A DNA stretch of 64,000 nucleotides. Origin: Cocos nucifera. Its lineage: Eukaryota > Streptophyta > Magnoliopsida > Arecales > Arecaceae. The notes beneath the pieces were generated by a model, which saw nothing but the letters and a program-made list of their open reading frames with translations, did not search any database and was not told where the DNA came from. Location of the stretch: positions 62,001-126,000 of the forward strand of contig QRFJ01002297.1 in the NCBI GenBank assembly GCA_006176705.1, written 5' to 3'. The position numbers and the translations under genes were made by a program. Below are positions 11,056-20,673 of the stretch, piece after piece (position 1 is the first letter of the stretch; each line of letters starts with the position of its first letter).

Positions 11056-13321
11056 TCAAAGGCCCCGGACCTCTGGAGGGGAAGTAGTGAGGGAGCTTGG
11101 CACTCCAGGGATAGCTGCGGGCTCGAGAGCAGGCTCAATCGGTGCTTTGGTGGCAACCTTGGGCTCCTACGCATGCTTGGGCACCTTGCCAGCAGGCTCA
11201 GAGGAGTCGAAGACCACTTTGATGGGAGAGGAGTCAGCTATAGCTCCGGACGGCCCCGCTTCTTCATCGAACTCCTCTTCCAGAAAGCTAAGGTCAAGCT
11301 CAAAAAACCTCCAAGCCACCCTGCCTTCATAGAGTTTGATGTCCTTTATGAACGCTTCCTAGCTAAACGCGACGTTCAAGTCCTTCATTTTGAAAGAGGC
11401 TTTAAATTCCTCCATGGCTCGGGCTGCCACCTCTGAAGTAGACTTTGACATTTGAGCCTCCAGCTCGGCAACTCTGGTCTCGGCCTCCTTCCTTTTCCCC
11501 TCTGCCTGGACCAACGTGGCCTTAGCCCAGTCGAGATGAGCTTTTCTTTCTAGATCACCCCCCAGAGGTTCTCATTTTCTGCCACCTTCTCTTGCACTAG
11601 GCACTCGACCTCGGCGACCTTCCCTTGTAGGTTATCGATCTTGGCTCGAAAGACCCCTAGACCCTCAATGCTTTTGCTTCCTAGCAATTTATCCTATTGA
11701 GGTGGGCTAGTATGTGATGGCCCGACTTCCATGGATGAGTTATAGTAAGATAAAAAGCAATAGTGATAAATACATATATATGATAAAAGAGAAATGTTGC
11801 AAGAAGACTATCTTGAGGAAGGTTCCAAGGGATTCCCACATGAACTGCATCTGGTCGAGGTCGGCTAGGCGGTCCACCTCTCTGGGCATGGTGAACTTAT
11901 CGATCAAATCCCAGATGATCTTCGAATTATCGAAGGGGTCCACCCCCAGATCGTCGCCGCCGTTGTCACTCAAACCGCCTGGATGAGCCTTCTGGACCAC
12001 CTTCACAACCGTGGCCCTTTTCTTCTTCTTGTCATCTCTGACCCCTCCTACCCTCTCGGTGAGGGGCTTCGACACCGGCCCTCCAGCATGGAGGCTCGAG
12101 GGTGTGGGAGGCTGAGGACCCTCACCTCTGACATTACCCCCGATGATTGAAAGAACCTTGATGCTCGGAGTGACTTTGGGAGCAGCCGTAGGGATATACG
12201 AGACCTTGGAGCTAGGGCCGTTGACCTTTGCCCTTTTCGAGCTTTCGCCTGGAGCTGCCCCCTTTCTCTTCTTAGCATAAAGGCCCTTGGCAAGCCTCAC
12301 GATGGCATCGAAGTCCATTTCTGCAGTAAAGAAAGAATCATGATCAACCGAGGTATGCATCAAATTTCATAAGAGTCCATACATGTATACAAATACATTT
12401 AATACTGGTAGGATCAAGAGGGCTCTGGCCAAGGTTAAATAAGATATGTTCCTTCAAAAGCTCGGGGAGACTGGAAGCTCGGTATGCCTTGAGTTTGTTA
12501 GATGACTCGAGGTCGGCTCCATCTAAGCTAGGAGCTCGGTGAACAAATTCCCTAAGGAAGCCTCAGGGAGGAAGGCCAAGCAATAGGATGGAGCATCAGA
12601 TGAAGAAGTACTTCTCTTTCTAGTTATGAATGAAAGAAGGAGCGTCTTTCAGCAACCCATTCTTACCGAATTGAGGGAAGAAGTACCATCAGTTCTTTGT
12701 GGAAGGATGATGTTTGAAGGTATAAAAATTTTAGAATAGAGAGACTATCGGCTGAACTTTGGTCAGGCGATAGAGGGAAAGAAAACTGATTATGAACCAA
12801 AAGGAGTTTGGTACTATGGAGGCTAAGAAGATGTTTAAAAAATAAAATAGGGTGACTACGAAGGGAGGAGGTGAAAGTCGAAGCCTGGCATGCAAGACTT
12901 CAAGATACAAACAAAATCGACCAATCGAAGGCGAATTGGCATGGTCGTTCGACCCTGGGATCTCAAGGTTGTACTCCAGTGGGATGCCATACTATATCCT
13001 GAACAAGAAGAGGTCATTCGGGGTGAGGATGGAAGGGATGGTGTTCGGAATGAAAGGCTGATGGGACATGTTCCTAGGCTCAATCTTGGTCGGAGGGGCA
13101 GAGTCTAGGAAGGCCAATCTGGACGAGTTCCAGACACTGGTGGATTGGAAAATTTTGGAAGATATGCAAACCAAAGTAAATCCCTTGAAAAATCCCAAAA
13201 AGCAGGAAAAAATGAAGTGCAAAAACTTGTATGAAAAAATTGAGAGAACAAGAAGTAAAAAAGGCAAGAGTAATAAAAAATAGGTATTGAGGGGCTGACC
13301 TAAGCTGGTTAAGAATGACAA
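11056..13321 (-). pseudogene. Antisense ORF, 'putative gypsy-type transposon' family (PF04195-like), element B
   Basis: Read on the minus strand from about 13150, the translation shows SVWNSSRLAF, FIPNTIPSILTPNDL, YGIPLEYNLEIPG, GRFCLYLEVLHARLRL, PSFVVTLFYFLNI, SIVPNSFWFIISFLSLYRL and WYFFPQFGK, the conserved N-terminal domain of plant proteins that Pfam calls putative gypsy-type transposon (as I recall, PF04195). A central basic and Ser/Pro-rich region follows, open at 11740-12363, then a coiled-coil stretch, then an acidic tail (LDLSFLEEEFDEEAGPSG) ending near 11056. Intron-like borders lie near 12312-12395 and 11700-11800. Stops and shifts make it a pseudogene. It has its own upstream TATA-like box. 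Role in the element is unknown; no enzymatic motif seen. Confidence 0.7.
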
Positions 13322-13472
13322 AAAGGCAACACGGGCGGTGAGAATCGGATAGAGGAATGCCCAAAACCAGAGAAGATGAAGGGAGGGATTGAAGATCTTG
13401 GACGAAAAAAGAATGAGTGTCGAAGGAAGAAGAAGACTCAGGCAAGAATAGGTTCCAAAGGTTGGAGAAGAT

Positions 13473-13480
13473 CTTAAATA
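13473..13480 (-). promoter_or_regulatory. TATA-like box for the antisense unit of element B
   Basis: The minus strand reads ACTATTTAAGAT here, about 300 bases upstream of the first conserved antisense residues. It is the best TATA-like candidate in the interval. Function is inferred from position only. Confidence 0.35.
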
Positions 13481-13774
13481 GTCAAGGAGAGCCCGATACG
13501 GTTATGATGATAGATCTTGTTCAGCCGGACCATGAGTGCCATGTGTCCCACTCGTCATGGCAGAGTGATGGCTACGGGCGAATTCTTAATTATGCCACGC
13601 CTAGGGTAGTGTTGCAGTGGGAAGCTCGAAGGGCTGTCTTCTCGAACTCATTTCAAATTTAAAGAGCTTCGATGCCAACGTGGTAAATGCCAAAACATCT
13701 CATCTCGACAAGTGTGGGAAACTAAAAAGACTCCGACAACTGCATCTACACTCCCTTCCGTTGAACTTCGAACT

Positions 13775-13792
13775 CAAGAGTGGGGGGACTCT
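13775..13792 (+). other. Polypurine tract of element B
   Basis: AAGAGTGGGGGGACTCT lies directly before the 3' LTR. Element F has GAGAGTGGGGAGACTAT in the same position, on the other strand. It would prime second-strand DNA synthesis. Confidence 0.75.
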
Positions 13793-14546
13793 TATTGGGG
13801 GCGAACCCGCGCCTACTGAAGTTCGGCCAAATATCTGATTGCTAAATAATCCCATCCGATAGCGACGACCGAAATTGACCCCGATCAAATTTGCAAGCTC
13901 CCTCCAGACTTCGCCTTGATGAGTTCGAATGGCTGAGGTGGCCGAGCTCCTCCATCCCAGATGGTCAGACTCCTTTCGAACTTCTCCACCAGTCAAACTC
14001 ATTTCGAACTTCTCCTTCGATTGGACTTCTCCACCTATCGAACTCCTCCTTCTGTCGAACTCCTTCTAAAAAACTTCCAGTTGCCCAGAAGGATCTGGGC
14101 GTTGACTCTCAGTCGTTGATCGACGACCAATGCATAGTTGATCATGAGAACCTCCGAGCTCCTCTAGAACAACATCAGTGAGGGATGCTCCATCGCCTAC
14201 AGCCATCCCATCTAAACTCCAGCTAGCGTGTCATGATAATAGACACTACCCTCTGTAATAAACCCCACGTGGCCTGAATGGCCCACTACTCAGTAGTTAC
14301 GACTGTCATCATCAGTTTGATACAGGCTCTATCTATAAAAGGAATCCTCCAGATACGTTTTCTCTAAGTCCTCTCCTTCATCTCGAAACTCTGCTACTTT
14401 TTATGCTGAGCATTCTATTTCTGTTGGCCGGTAGAGTTGACTTGACCATTGAAGGTTCCTACTGGAGCCATCCCTCCTCCGATTTGGATTTCTTTTATAG
14501 GTCCCCATGGTGACCTTGGCTTCTCCAGCTCTAGATAGTTCCAACA
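13793..14546 (+). repeat. 3' LTR of element B
   Basis: This 754-bp LTR begins TATTGGGGGC (TG changed to TA) after the polypurine tract and ends ..GTTCCAACA. It matches the LTR of element F (33834-34698, opposite strand) from TGTTGGGGATAAACC through internal landmarks such as CATTCTATTTCTGTTGG. No matching 5' LTR is present at the left end of B. Past 14546 the sequence switches to the antisense ORF of element C. Confidence 0.75.
14333..14341 (+). promoter_or_regulatory. TATA box in the LTR of element B
   Basis: CTATAAAAG, about 540 bases into the LTR, is a good plant TATA box and would mark the U3/R border. Element F has a mutated version (CTATGAAAAG) at the equivalent place. Confidence 0.6.
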
Positions 14547-14562
14547 TCAACCAGATTAAGCA

Positions 14563-14875
14563 CCAACATGGGGATTCGAGCAAACTCGCCTTAGTGAAGA
14601 ACACCCTTGCAAATCTTACTAACATTTATGACAAAAATAAAGTTGAGCTTATTCAGTTGAAGATTCAAATGACATTTTAGGAGAACACCATTAAGGATGC
14701 CAAAGCTGAATCTATGGTCCTTCAAAAAAGATTGAGATAATCAGAGGAAGATGCTAGACAACCTTGGAAGTTGCTTGGTGAGAGTTTGGCAGTGAGGAAG
14801 GAGCTTGAAGACTAAGTAAATGATCTAAAATACTCTTTAGTAATGGCTAGGGCCGGCAGTTCGAAGTCTGTGTAA
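14563..14875 (+). pseudogene. Antisense coiled-coil ORF tail (element C)
   Basis: The + strand frame reads LVKNTLANLTNIYDKNKVEL, IKDAKAESMVLQKRLR, LGESLAVRKELED and SLVMARAGSSKSV, then TAA (14873-14875). Three in-frame stops break it. It is charged, Leu-rich and helix-like, and matches the C-terminal part of the antisense ORF of element B (10018-10960). Being on the + strand inside a minus-strand gypsy, it is antisense to its own element, as in B. The upstream part was removed where B joins at 14546/14547. Confidence 0.6.
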
Positions 14876-14939
14876 GGCTTCATTTTCTTTCTTTCTATTT
14901 TTGTAATTGGTCTCGGTGACCCTTTAATGACTTTTACTT

Positions 14940-14945
14940 AATAAA
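14940..14945 (+). promoter_or_regulatory. Polyadenylation signal AATAAA for the antisense unit of element C
   Basis: AATAAA 65 bases after the stop codon of the antisense ORF tail, mirroring the arrangement in element B. The sequence up to the tandem array at 15035 has nothing else recognisable. Confidence 0.5.
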
Positions 14946-15034
14946 ATGATCTTTCTTGGAATCATTCCACTTTGCGATGTCTTGATTTAATGCCTGTTGA
15001 ACTCTTAATTATTATTTTGTGTCCGAAGTAGGCT

Positions 15035-15880
15035 TCATTTTGGAACAATAACTTTCACTAAGCCTCTTGTAGATCTGTCTCTCTTGTTTATCCTCCCATT
15101 TAAGAATCGAAAGTTTTCATACCCTTCGTAAGGGTCTTCACCTTCATCAGGATAAGGTTCTCCTCTTGTTCCTAATGAGGTTAACCTCCTATCTTGATAA
15201 TCAGAGACCTTCATGTCCCTTGTAAGGATCTTCACCCTCATTAGAATGAGATTCACTTCCTATTCCTAATGAGATTAACTACTTGTCTTAAAAATTGGAG
15301 GCCTTCATATCCCCTGTAAGAGTCTTCACCCTTGTTAGGACAAGGTTCTCCCCCTATTCCTAATGAGATTAATCTTCTATTTTAATAACTAGAGGTTTTC
15401 ATATCCCTCATAAAGGTCTTCACCCTTATTAGGATAAGGTTTTCCTCCTATAACGAGGTTAACCTCTTATCTTAATAACCGGAGGCCTTCATATCCCTCA
15501 TAAGGGTCTTCACCCTCATTAGGACGAGGTTCTCCTCTTGTTCTTAACGCGGTTAACCTCCTATCTTAATAACAAGAGGTCTTTAGTAAGGATCTTCACC
15601 CTCGTTAGGATGAGGTTTTCCTCCTGTTCCTAACGAGGTTAACCTCTTGTCTTAATAATTGGAGGCCTTTATATTTCTCGTAAGGATCTTCTTCCTCACT
15701 AGGACGAGGATCTTCTCCTATTTTTAATGAGGTTAGCTTTCTATCTTAATAATCAGAGGCCTTCATACCCCTCGTAAGGATCCCTCGTAAGGGTTTTTAC
15801 CCTCGTTAGGACGAGATTCTTCTTCTATTTCTAACGAGATTAACCTTCTGTCTTAATAATGGGAGGCCTTCCACTTCATC
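15035..15880 (-). repeat. Tandem array, about eight units of roughly 94 bp (element C 3' region)
   Basis: The landmark TCTTCACC, or its variants, recurs near 15134, 15227, 15321, 15415, 15505, 15591, 15686 and 15792, giving spacings of about 93, 94, 94, 90, 86, 95 and 106. The last interval includes a small internal duplication of TCCCTCGTAAGG. Read in the element's sense direction, units contain a GTTAGGAACAAGAGGAGAAC-like core related to the 116-bp units of element B, so both arrays probably share an origin but differ in period. It sits, as in B, between the pol stop and the end of the antisense ORF. Confidence 0.85.
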
Positions 15881-15962
15881 TGAGAGCGAAACTCGGCTTA
15901 ATCATTTCTAGTCATAATTCAATTTTTATAAATAAAAATAAAAAAAATTTATTAAAATATAA

Positions 15963-17080
15963 CTATTGATAGTACACTTATAGATTTTTCGAATTCTAAG
16001 ATCGGTGTAGCACAACTCCTCCAAGCTCCCTTATATGGTAAGTCTCTAGCCAGATAATTTTCTTGATTTCACAAGGATCTTTCCAATTCAAATTAAGCTT
16101 TCCTTGATTATACAGTTGAGAAATCTTTACTTGGCATAGTGTTAAGTCTCTAACCTTGAATGTCTTACTCTTAACTTTAGAGTTATAATACTGACCTACT
16201 TTTTTCCTATAGCCTACCATCTGAACCTGAGCATTCTCCCATTTCTCTTTAGTTAGTCAAGATTTGACCTAAGATCCTATGAATTACTTTGTTCATTGAA
16301 GCTTTCAACCATGTCGAAGAAAGTCCAAGTTTGATTGGAATGACTGCTTCAGTTCCAAATGCCAAAGCAAATGGTGTTTCCCCAGTAGGCAACCTTTGGA
16401 TGGTCCTTTAAGCCTAGAATATATAGTAAAGTTCATCCACCCATAATTCTTTCACTTGCTCAAGCCTTGCCTTTATCCCTGCAGCAGTGTTCTATTAGTT
16501 ACCTCGGCCTCACCATTCATCTGAGGGTATGCCATGGATGTGAAATGATGAGAAATATTCAAATCTTCATAGAATTCAACAAACTTTGCCCCCATGAATT
16601 GATTCCCATTATCAGTGATCAATGTCTGAGGTAGATCAAATCTATGCACTATCGATTTTTAGATAAAGTCTTGTATTTTAGCTTCAGCGATTTTTGCTAG
16701 ATGTTCAACTTCAACCCACTTAGTGAAATAATCCACCACTACCAAAAGAAATTTTTGCTATTCGGATGCTATAGAAAATAGTTCGAGTATATCCATTCCC
16801 CATAGTGCAAAGGGATAAGGGGCACTTAAGGGTGTGAGTTGAAAGGTTGGCTATCACTGAATGTTGGCATTCTTTCACATTGACCACATCTTCTTACATA
16901 GTCAACTACATCCTGTTGCATGGTCGTTCAATAATATCCTTGTCAGAGCAACTTGTAAGATAATAATCTAGCTTCGAGGTGATTTCCACATACTCCTTGA
17001 TGAACCTTCCTTAAGGCATAGTTAGCTTCAGATAGCCAAAGGCATTTGAGAAGTGGTAAGGAATAAGACCTCTTATACAA
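15963..17080 (-). pseudogene. Gypsy integrase remnant (element C)
   Basis: Minus-strand translation shows the core motifs LITDNGNQF, SHHFTSMAYPQMNGEAEVTNR (catalytic Glu kept, unlike element B) and the chromo-like tail, with YYNSKVKSKTFKVRDL and a final YYQ before the stop near 15963. The open piece 15996-16220 is the tail. Several stops interrupt the rest. The Cys/His-containing N-terminal region is discernible near 16850-16960. In a live element it would insert the cDNA. Confidence 0.8.
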
Positions 17081-17439
17081 TTTATTTTCATATAAGATAT
17101 AGTAAGAGGCCTGATTTCTCAACTTTCGAGCTTCTTTGGGATCTCGAGGGAGGGTGCCATCTTTAAGTTATAAGATCAATGGATCAATCCAGTTAGGTTC
17201 ATGGTCTACTTGCATTATTATCTAAGGTTCCTCCAAACTTAGGTATTGAAGAACCTCAAAGAAAACTTTTTTTGACAAGTCATTTAGAGCTAAAGTAATC
17301 AGTTTGGATAGAAGGTCAACTCTAGACTTTTTTGCTCTTGAAATTTGCTAAATGTTGAAGCCATCAAAAACCGAGGTTAAGCTATTCATCCTATCCAAAT
17401 ACTTTCTCATGTTTTCCTTTCGAGCTTCATAATTGCCAT

Positions 17440-17850
17440 TAACATGCCTCATCACTAATTGTGAACCACAATAGATTTTCAGATGATCTATCTACAATTC
17501 TTTAGCCATCTTCAATCCTACAATTAGAGCTTCATACTTTGCTCTATTATTAATTGCAGAAAATTCAAAGCATAGCGCATATTCAGTAATAACCTCTTTT
17601 GGACTAATAAGAATTAAGCCCGTGCCTGCTCTAGAAGCATTGGATGAACCATCAAAGTATAAGGTCCAAAAATCTTTAAGAAGGTTTGCTTTCTCTTCAG
17701 AGGAGCTTGGTTTATAGGTGTTAGCTTCTTGTTGCTTAGGCTTGGCTGAATTCGGAATGGTGCATTCCACCACAAAATCAATCAGTATTTGAGCTTTAAT
17801 AGACGATCGAGATTGAAAATTTATGTTAAATTCTATGAGTTTGATCACCC
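17440..17850 (-). pseudogene. Second, archaeal-type RNase H remnant (element C)
   Basis: The best preserved piece of C: the minus-strand frame 17492-17848 reads AQILIDFVVECTIP, then LYFDGSSNASRAGTGLILIS, EVITEYALCFEFSAINNRAK and YEALIVGLKMAKEL, with acidic active-site positions in place, and then continues into LVVR-like text past 17492. It matches the second RNase H of element B. Two RNase H domains in one pol mark the Tat lineage. Confidence 0.85.
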
Positions 17851-18022
17851 ATTTTGCAATTCTCCAAGAAGTATTAGGCTGATGAAGGACTACTTTAATA
17901 AGCTAATCTATGAGGATTATTATTGTATGTCCTTGAAAGTAAGGTTGGAGCTTTCTAGCTACAATCAATAAGGCATAAGTTAGCTTTTCTAATTTAGTAT
18001 ACCTTATTTCGACATCTCTTAC
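17851..18022 (-). pseudogene. RT-linked RNase H, 3' half (element C, cut by D)
   Basis: Minus-strand translation gives RDVEIRYTKLEKLTYALLIV and a YFQ-like end, the second half of the RT-linked RNase H. The first half is at 28500-28760. Element D inserted between them. Confidence 0.75.
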
Positions 18023-20660
18023 TGTTAGATGTGTGCCATAGAAGCCAAATTGGCTGACATATGTTAAATAATTTTTAGAAGCATTTTATAATTTTGACAT
18101 AAAATTAATTAAAAAATTATTTATTTTATCATATTATATATTAAAGTGTCTGTGATACATGCATTGAGTTAATAGGCATGATAACATATATTCTCAAGAG
18201 TTGAGAATTTAAGATATGTGTTATTATAATTAACTCATAAATTGCTTTCGATCATAGAATCATCATGAGGATGGTGATTGATTTGGAAGATCGATGTACG
18301 ATCGCTTTCTTAGGATAGTGAGTTTTGAGTTTACAGTATGGAGACACCAGAGTGAGAGTACAGATACTTATTAGAGAATGAGGACATTGAGTGTGACCAC
18401 CTCAAGCAGTCATAAGAAAGCCTACCTTCTCGTCGATGACTAGCTCGACGCTGCAGCGTGTGTCAGGTTCTTTGACCTAAAGTACATTGATAGTTCACCT
18501 TGAGGGTGTTATAGTTTGATTATACCATAACTCAGTCTCCTAGCCATTTGAAATTCTGAGGTGTATGTTGGCTATAGCATGTTCATTGTAGGAATTGGAT
18601 CGCACCAAGATGGGATTTATCAACCTCGGTAGAGGAGTAGTCCTACGATGATCATAAGATTGAATCCTAAAATTCATGGCCATAGTAGTATAAAATAATA
18701 GAAAGGACTTTCTTTTAGAGATTCACATCGAACTCAAATCAAATGATTCATTCATATGATGGGCGTTAGGTTTGACGAGTTCACCTTAACCCTAATCCCA
18801 TTGGAGCTCATGATAGAAAAATCCAATCACACAGGTAGCTACACCAAGAGGTTTGCTATTCAATTATATTGGATTGCCACCATATATGCTAGGTGTCACT
18901 GATGGATTTTTGGATCAATTAGAATTATCTTGATAATCGATGATTCTAATTGGATGAATCGAAAGAGTTTTGATTCATCGAAAGGTGTTTCGATGATGTC
19001 GATGATGGAGATCATGACATATCCCATTACCATATAGAACTAAACCTAACTAGGTCACACAAATAAGGATTTGAATTTGAATATCATCAATTGAGCTAAC
19101 TTAGTTCGATTGATTTGGATTAGATCCAATTAGGTTCAAGAAAATCATGCTAGCACACGATTGAACCTAACATTCTCCTTCTATAGTCTTTCTGGGTCAT
19201 CTTGACTGAGCCAAATTAGATTTAGCTCATCCAGAAGCCTTGTATGAGTTTATCTTAGTCTAACTGAAATTTATTCAGATCAGAAAAGTCTTGTCCTAGC
19301 CTGATCTAGGCTTGTCCTAATCCATCGGATGAAAACAAGACAAGACTTGCTAATTTATGGAACTATTTGGACAAGACTTATCCAAAAACTCTATAGAAAT
19401 TTATCTTGATCTAACCGGACCTTGTCCTGGCCTAATCAAGACTTGTCCTAAATACCATAAGATGGGAACAAGACAAGGGTTGTCTTTGCCATATTAGGGC
19501 TTGTCCTAAAATCATGAGATGAAATTTGGACAAGCCTCTCCCAAAAATTCTAGATGGATTTTTCTTGATCTGACTGGACTGAGCCTTTGTTTGATCAAGG
19601 CTTATTCTAACTTGATTAGGACTTGATATAAATCCATTGGATGGGACTTGAAAAGATTTTATCATAATTCCATAAGATGAGAACAGGATAAAGGTCAAAT
19701 GTTGACCCAGTATGCAGGAAAGAAGAGATATGGCGTGCGCCTCCTAGAATTTATCTGAGAGTGCACGTCCATATGAGATTTATGTGGAGTTTGTGAGTGC
19801 ACACCCCTTTATGGCATGCGCATCTAATGGATAAGAGAGGAGCCCATTCAAATTTGATTTGACTGGTCAAAGCATTTGAATTTGATTCAAATGTCTAGGG
19901 AGATAAGAGTTTGCACCATCTACTCACCTTATCCCTTATTCCATGCCATATTTCTAAGTTTTGTGTGATAAAATATAGAAAAAATATGGTGTGGCGTGTG
20001 GAGATCATGGAGGAGGAGTCCTTCTGCATGTTAAACTTTGATCTATTCAAAGTTATATGTGAAGGGACTCTTGACTAGGTCTATAAATAGGGCCCTGCGC
20101 AAGCTATTGTGTATCCCAATTTTTCTATGGCGAAGCCTTGCCAGAATATTCATCTCCACACCTTCCTCATCTGATCCTCTCCTTCTTCTTCATGCCTAAG
20201 AGTTGGGAAAACCCTACGAGCAAAGATCAAGTCCCGCTGATGCAAAGATCAGCAAGAGACGATGGTGTTCGATCATGAGACGAACGCGCAGCCTTAGGAG
20301 TTTATTTTGAAGGTTCTATGGAAAGGCATCAGATCTAATCTTTGGAGATCAGATCTAGAAGGAGGAGAGTTCTAGATCTGATCTGAGTAGATACCGATAG
20401 AGGTTGGATGCATGCGTGGCTCAATCAACACCTCGGATCAGTCGTCAGATCATCACAACGGATAAACGGTTTACCCAATTAGGTGATAATTATTATCATT
20501 GCTTTTATTTTTATTTTACTTTTAATTTTTGATCAATCTAATTAGATCTTAGAACTCTCAGATCAAATTAGATTAAAAAAAAATTTAAAATTATTCCACT
20601 GCAAATCTGATCCGATCAAATGCATCCTGCGGTAGGAAAACCCAATTTTTTCTTGGCGCA
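18023..20660 (+). repeat. 5' LTR of element D
   Basis: Begins TGTTAGATGTGTGCC and ends ..TTCTTGGCGCA, directly followed by the decayed primer-binding site. It aligns along its length with 25867-28499 and with the LTR of element G (35220-37504). Blocks of good conservation lie near 18340-18560 and 20080-20300. Short ORFs within it, such as 19432-19698 on the minus strand (matched by 27329-27547 in the other LTR), have no recognisable domain. Confidence 0.85.
20081..20090 (+). promoter_or_regulatory. TATA box in 5' LTR of element D
   Basis: CTATAAATAG followed by GGGCCCTGCGC. The same box occurs as TCATAAATAG at 27927 in the 3' LTR and as CTATAAATAAG at 36916 in element G, so it is the likely core promoter of this family. 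Confidence 0.7.
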
Positions 20661-20661
20661 A

Positions 20662-20673
20662 TGGTTTCGAGCC
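20662..20673 (+). other. Primer-binding site of element D, degenerate
   Basis: TGGTTTCGAGCC is a mutated version of the TGGTATCAGAGCC seen intact in element G (37507-37519), and lies directly after the LTR. Confidence 0.65.

Larger units (their letters stand above)
13322..13792. other. Region between antisense ORF start and 3' LTR (element B)
   Basis: This stretch would be the promoter and 5' leader of the antisense gene. It holds one TATA-like box on the minus strand and ends in the sense-strand polypurine tract. ORFs seen here on both strands overlap each other, show no recognisable domain, and are not called. Confidence 0.5.
5147..14546 (+). mobile_element. Element B: Ty3/gypsy, Tat-type, 5'-truncated, with antisense genes
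   Basis: Order on the + strand: protease, RT, RNase H, second (archaeal-type) RNase H, integrase, a 116-bp tandem array, two minus-strand ORFs, a polypurine tract and a 3' LTR. Two RNase H domains plus an antisense ORF between pol and the 3' LTR are the known signature of the plant Tat lineage (Ogre, Retand, Grande, RIRE2-like). The 5' LTR, leader and gag are gone. The pol frame carries many stops and shifts, so the copy is dead. Its LTR ends inside the antisense coiled-coil ORF of element C, suggesting insertion there followed by loss of the 5' part. Confidence 0.85.

Noticed and set aside
11087..11436. Plus-strand ORFs of 81 and 87 residues
   Set aside because: They are the reverse complement of the acidic tail of the antisense ORF, which has the recognisable sequence; the plus frames do not.
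13068..13445. Overlapping ORFs on both strands near the start of the antisense gene of B
   Set aside because: Except for the tail of 12992-13321 that joins the conserved antisense domain, they are mutually exclusive shadows without any recognisable motif.
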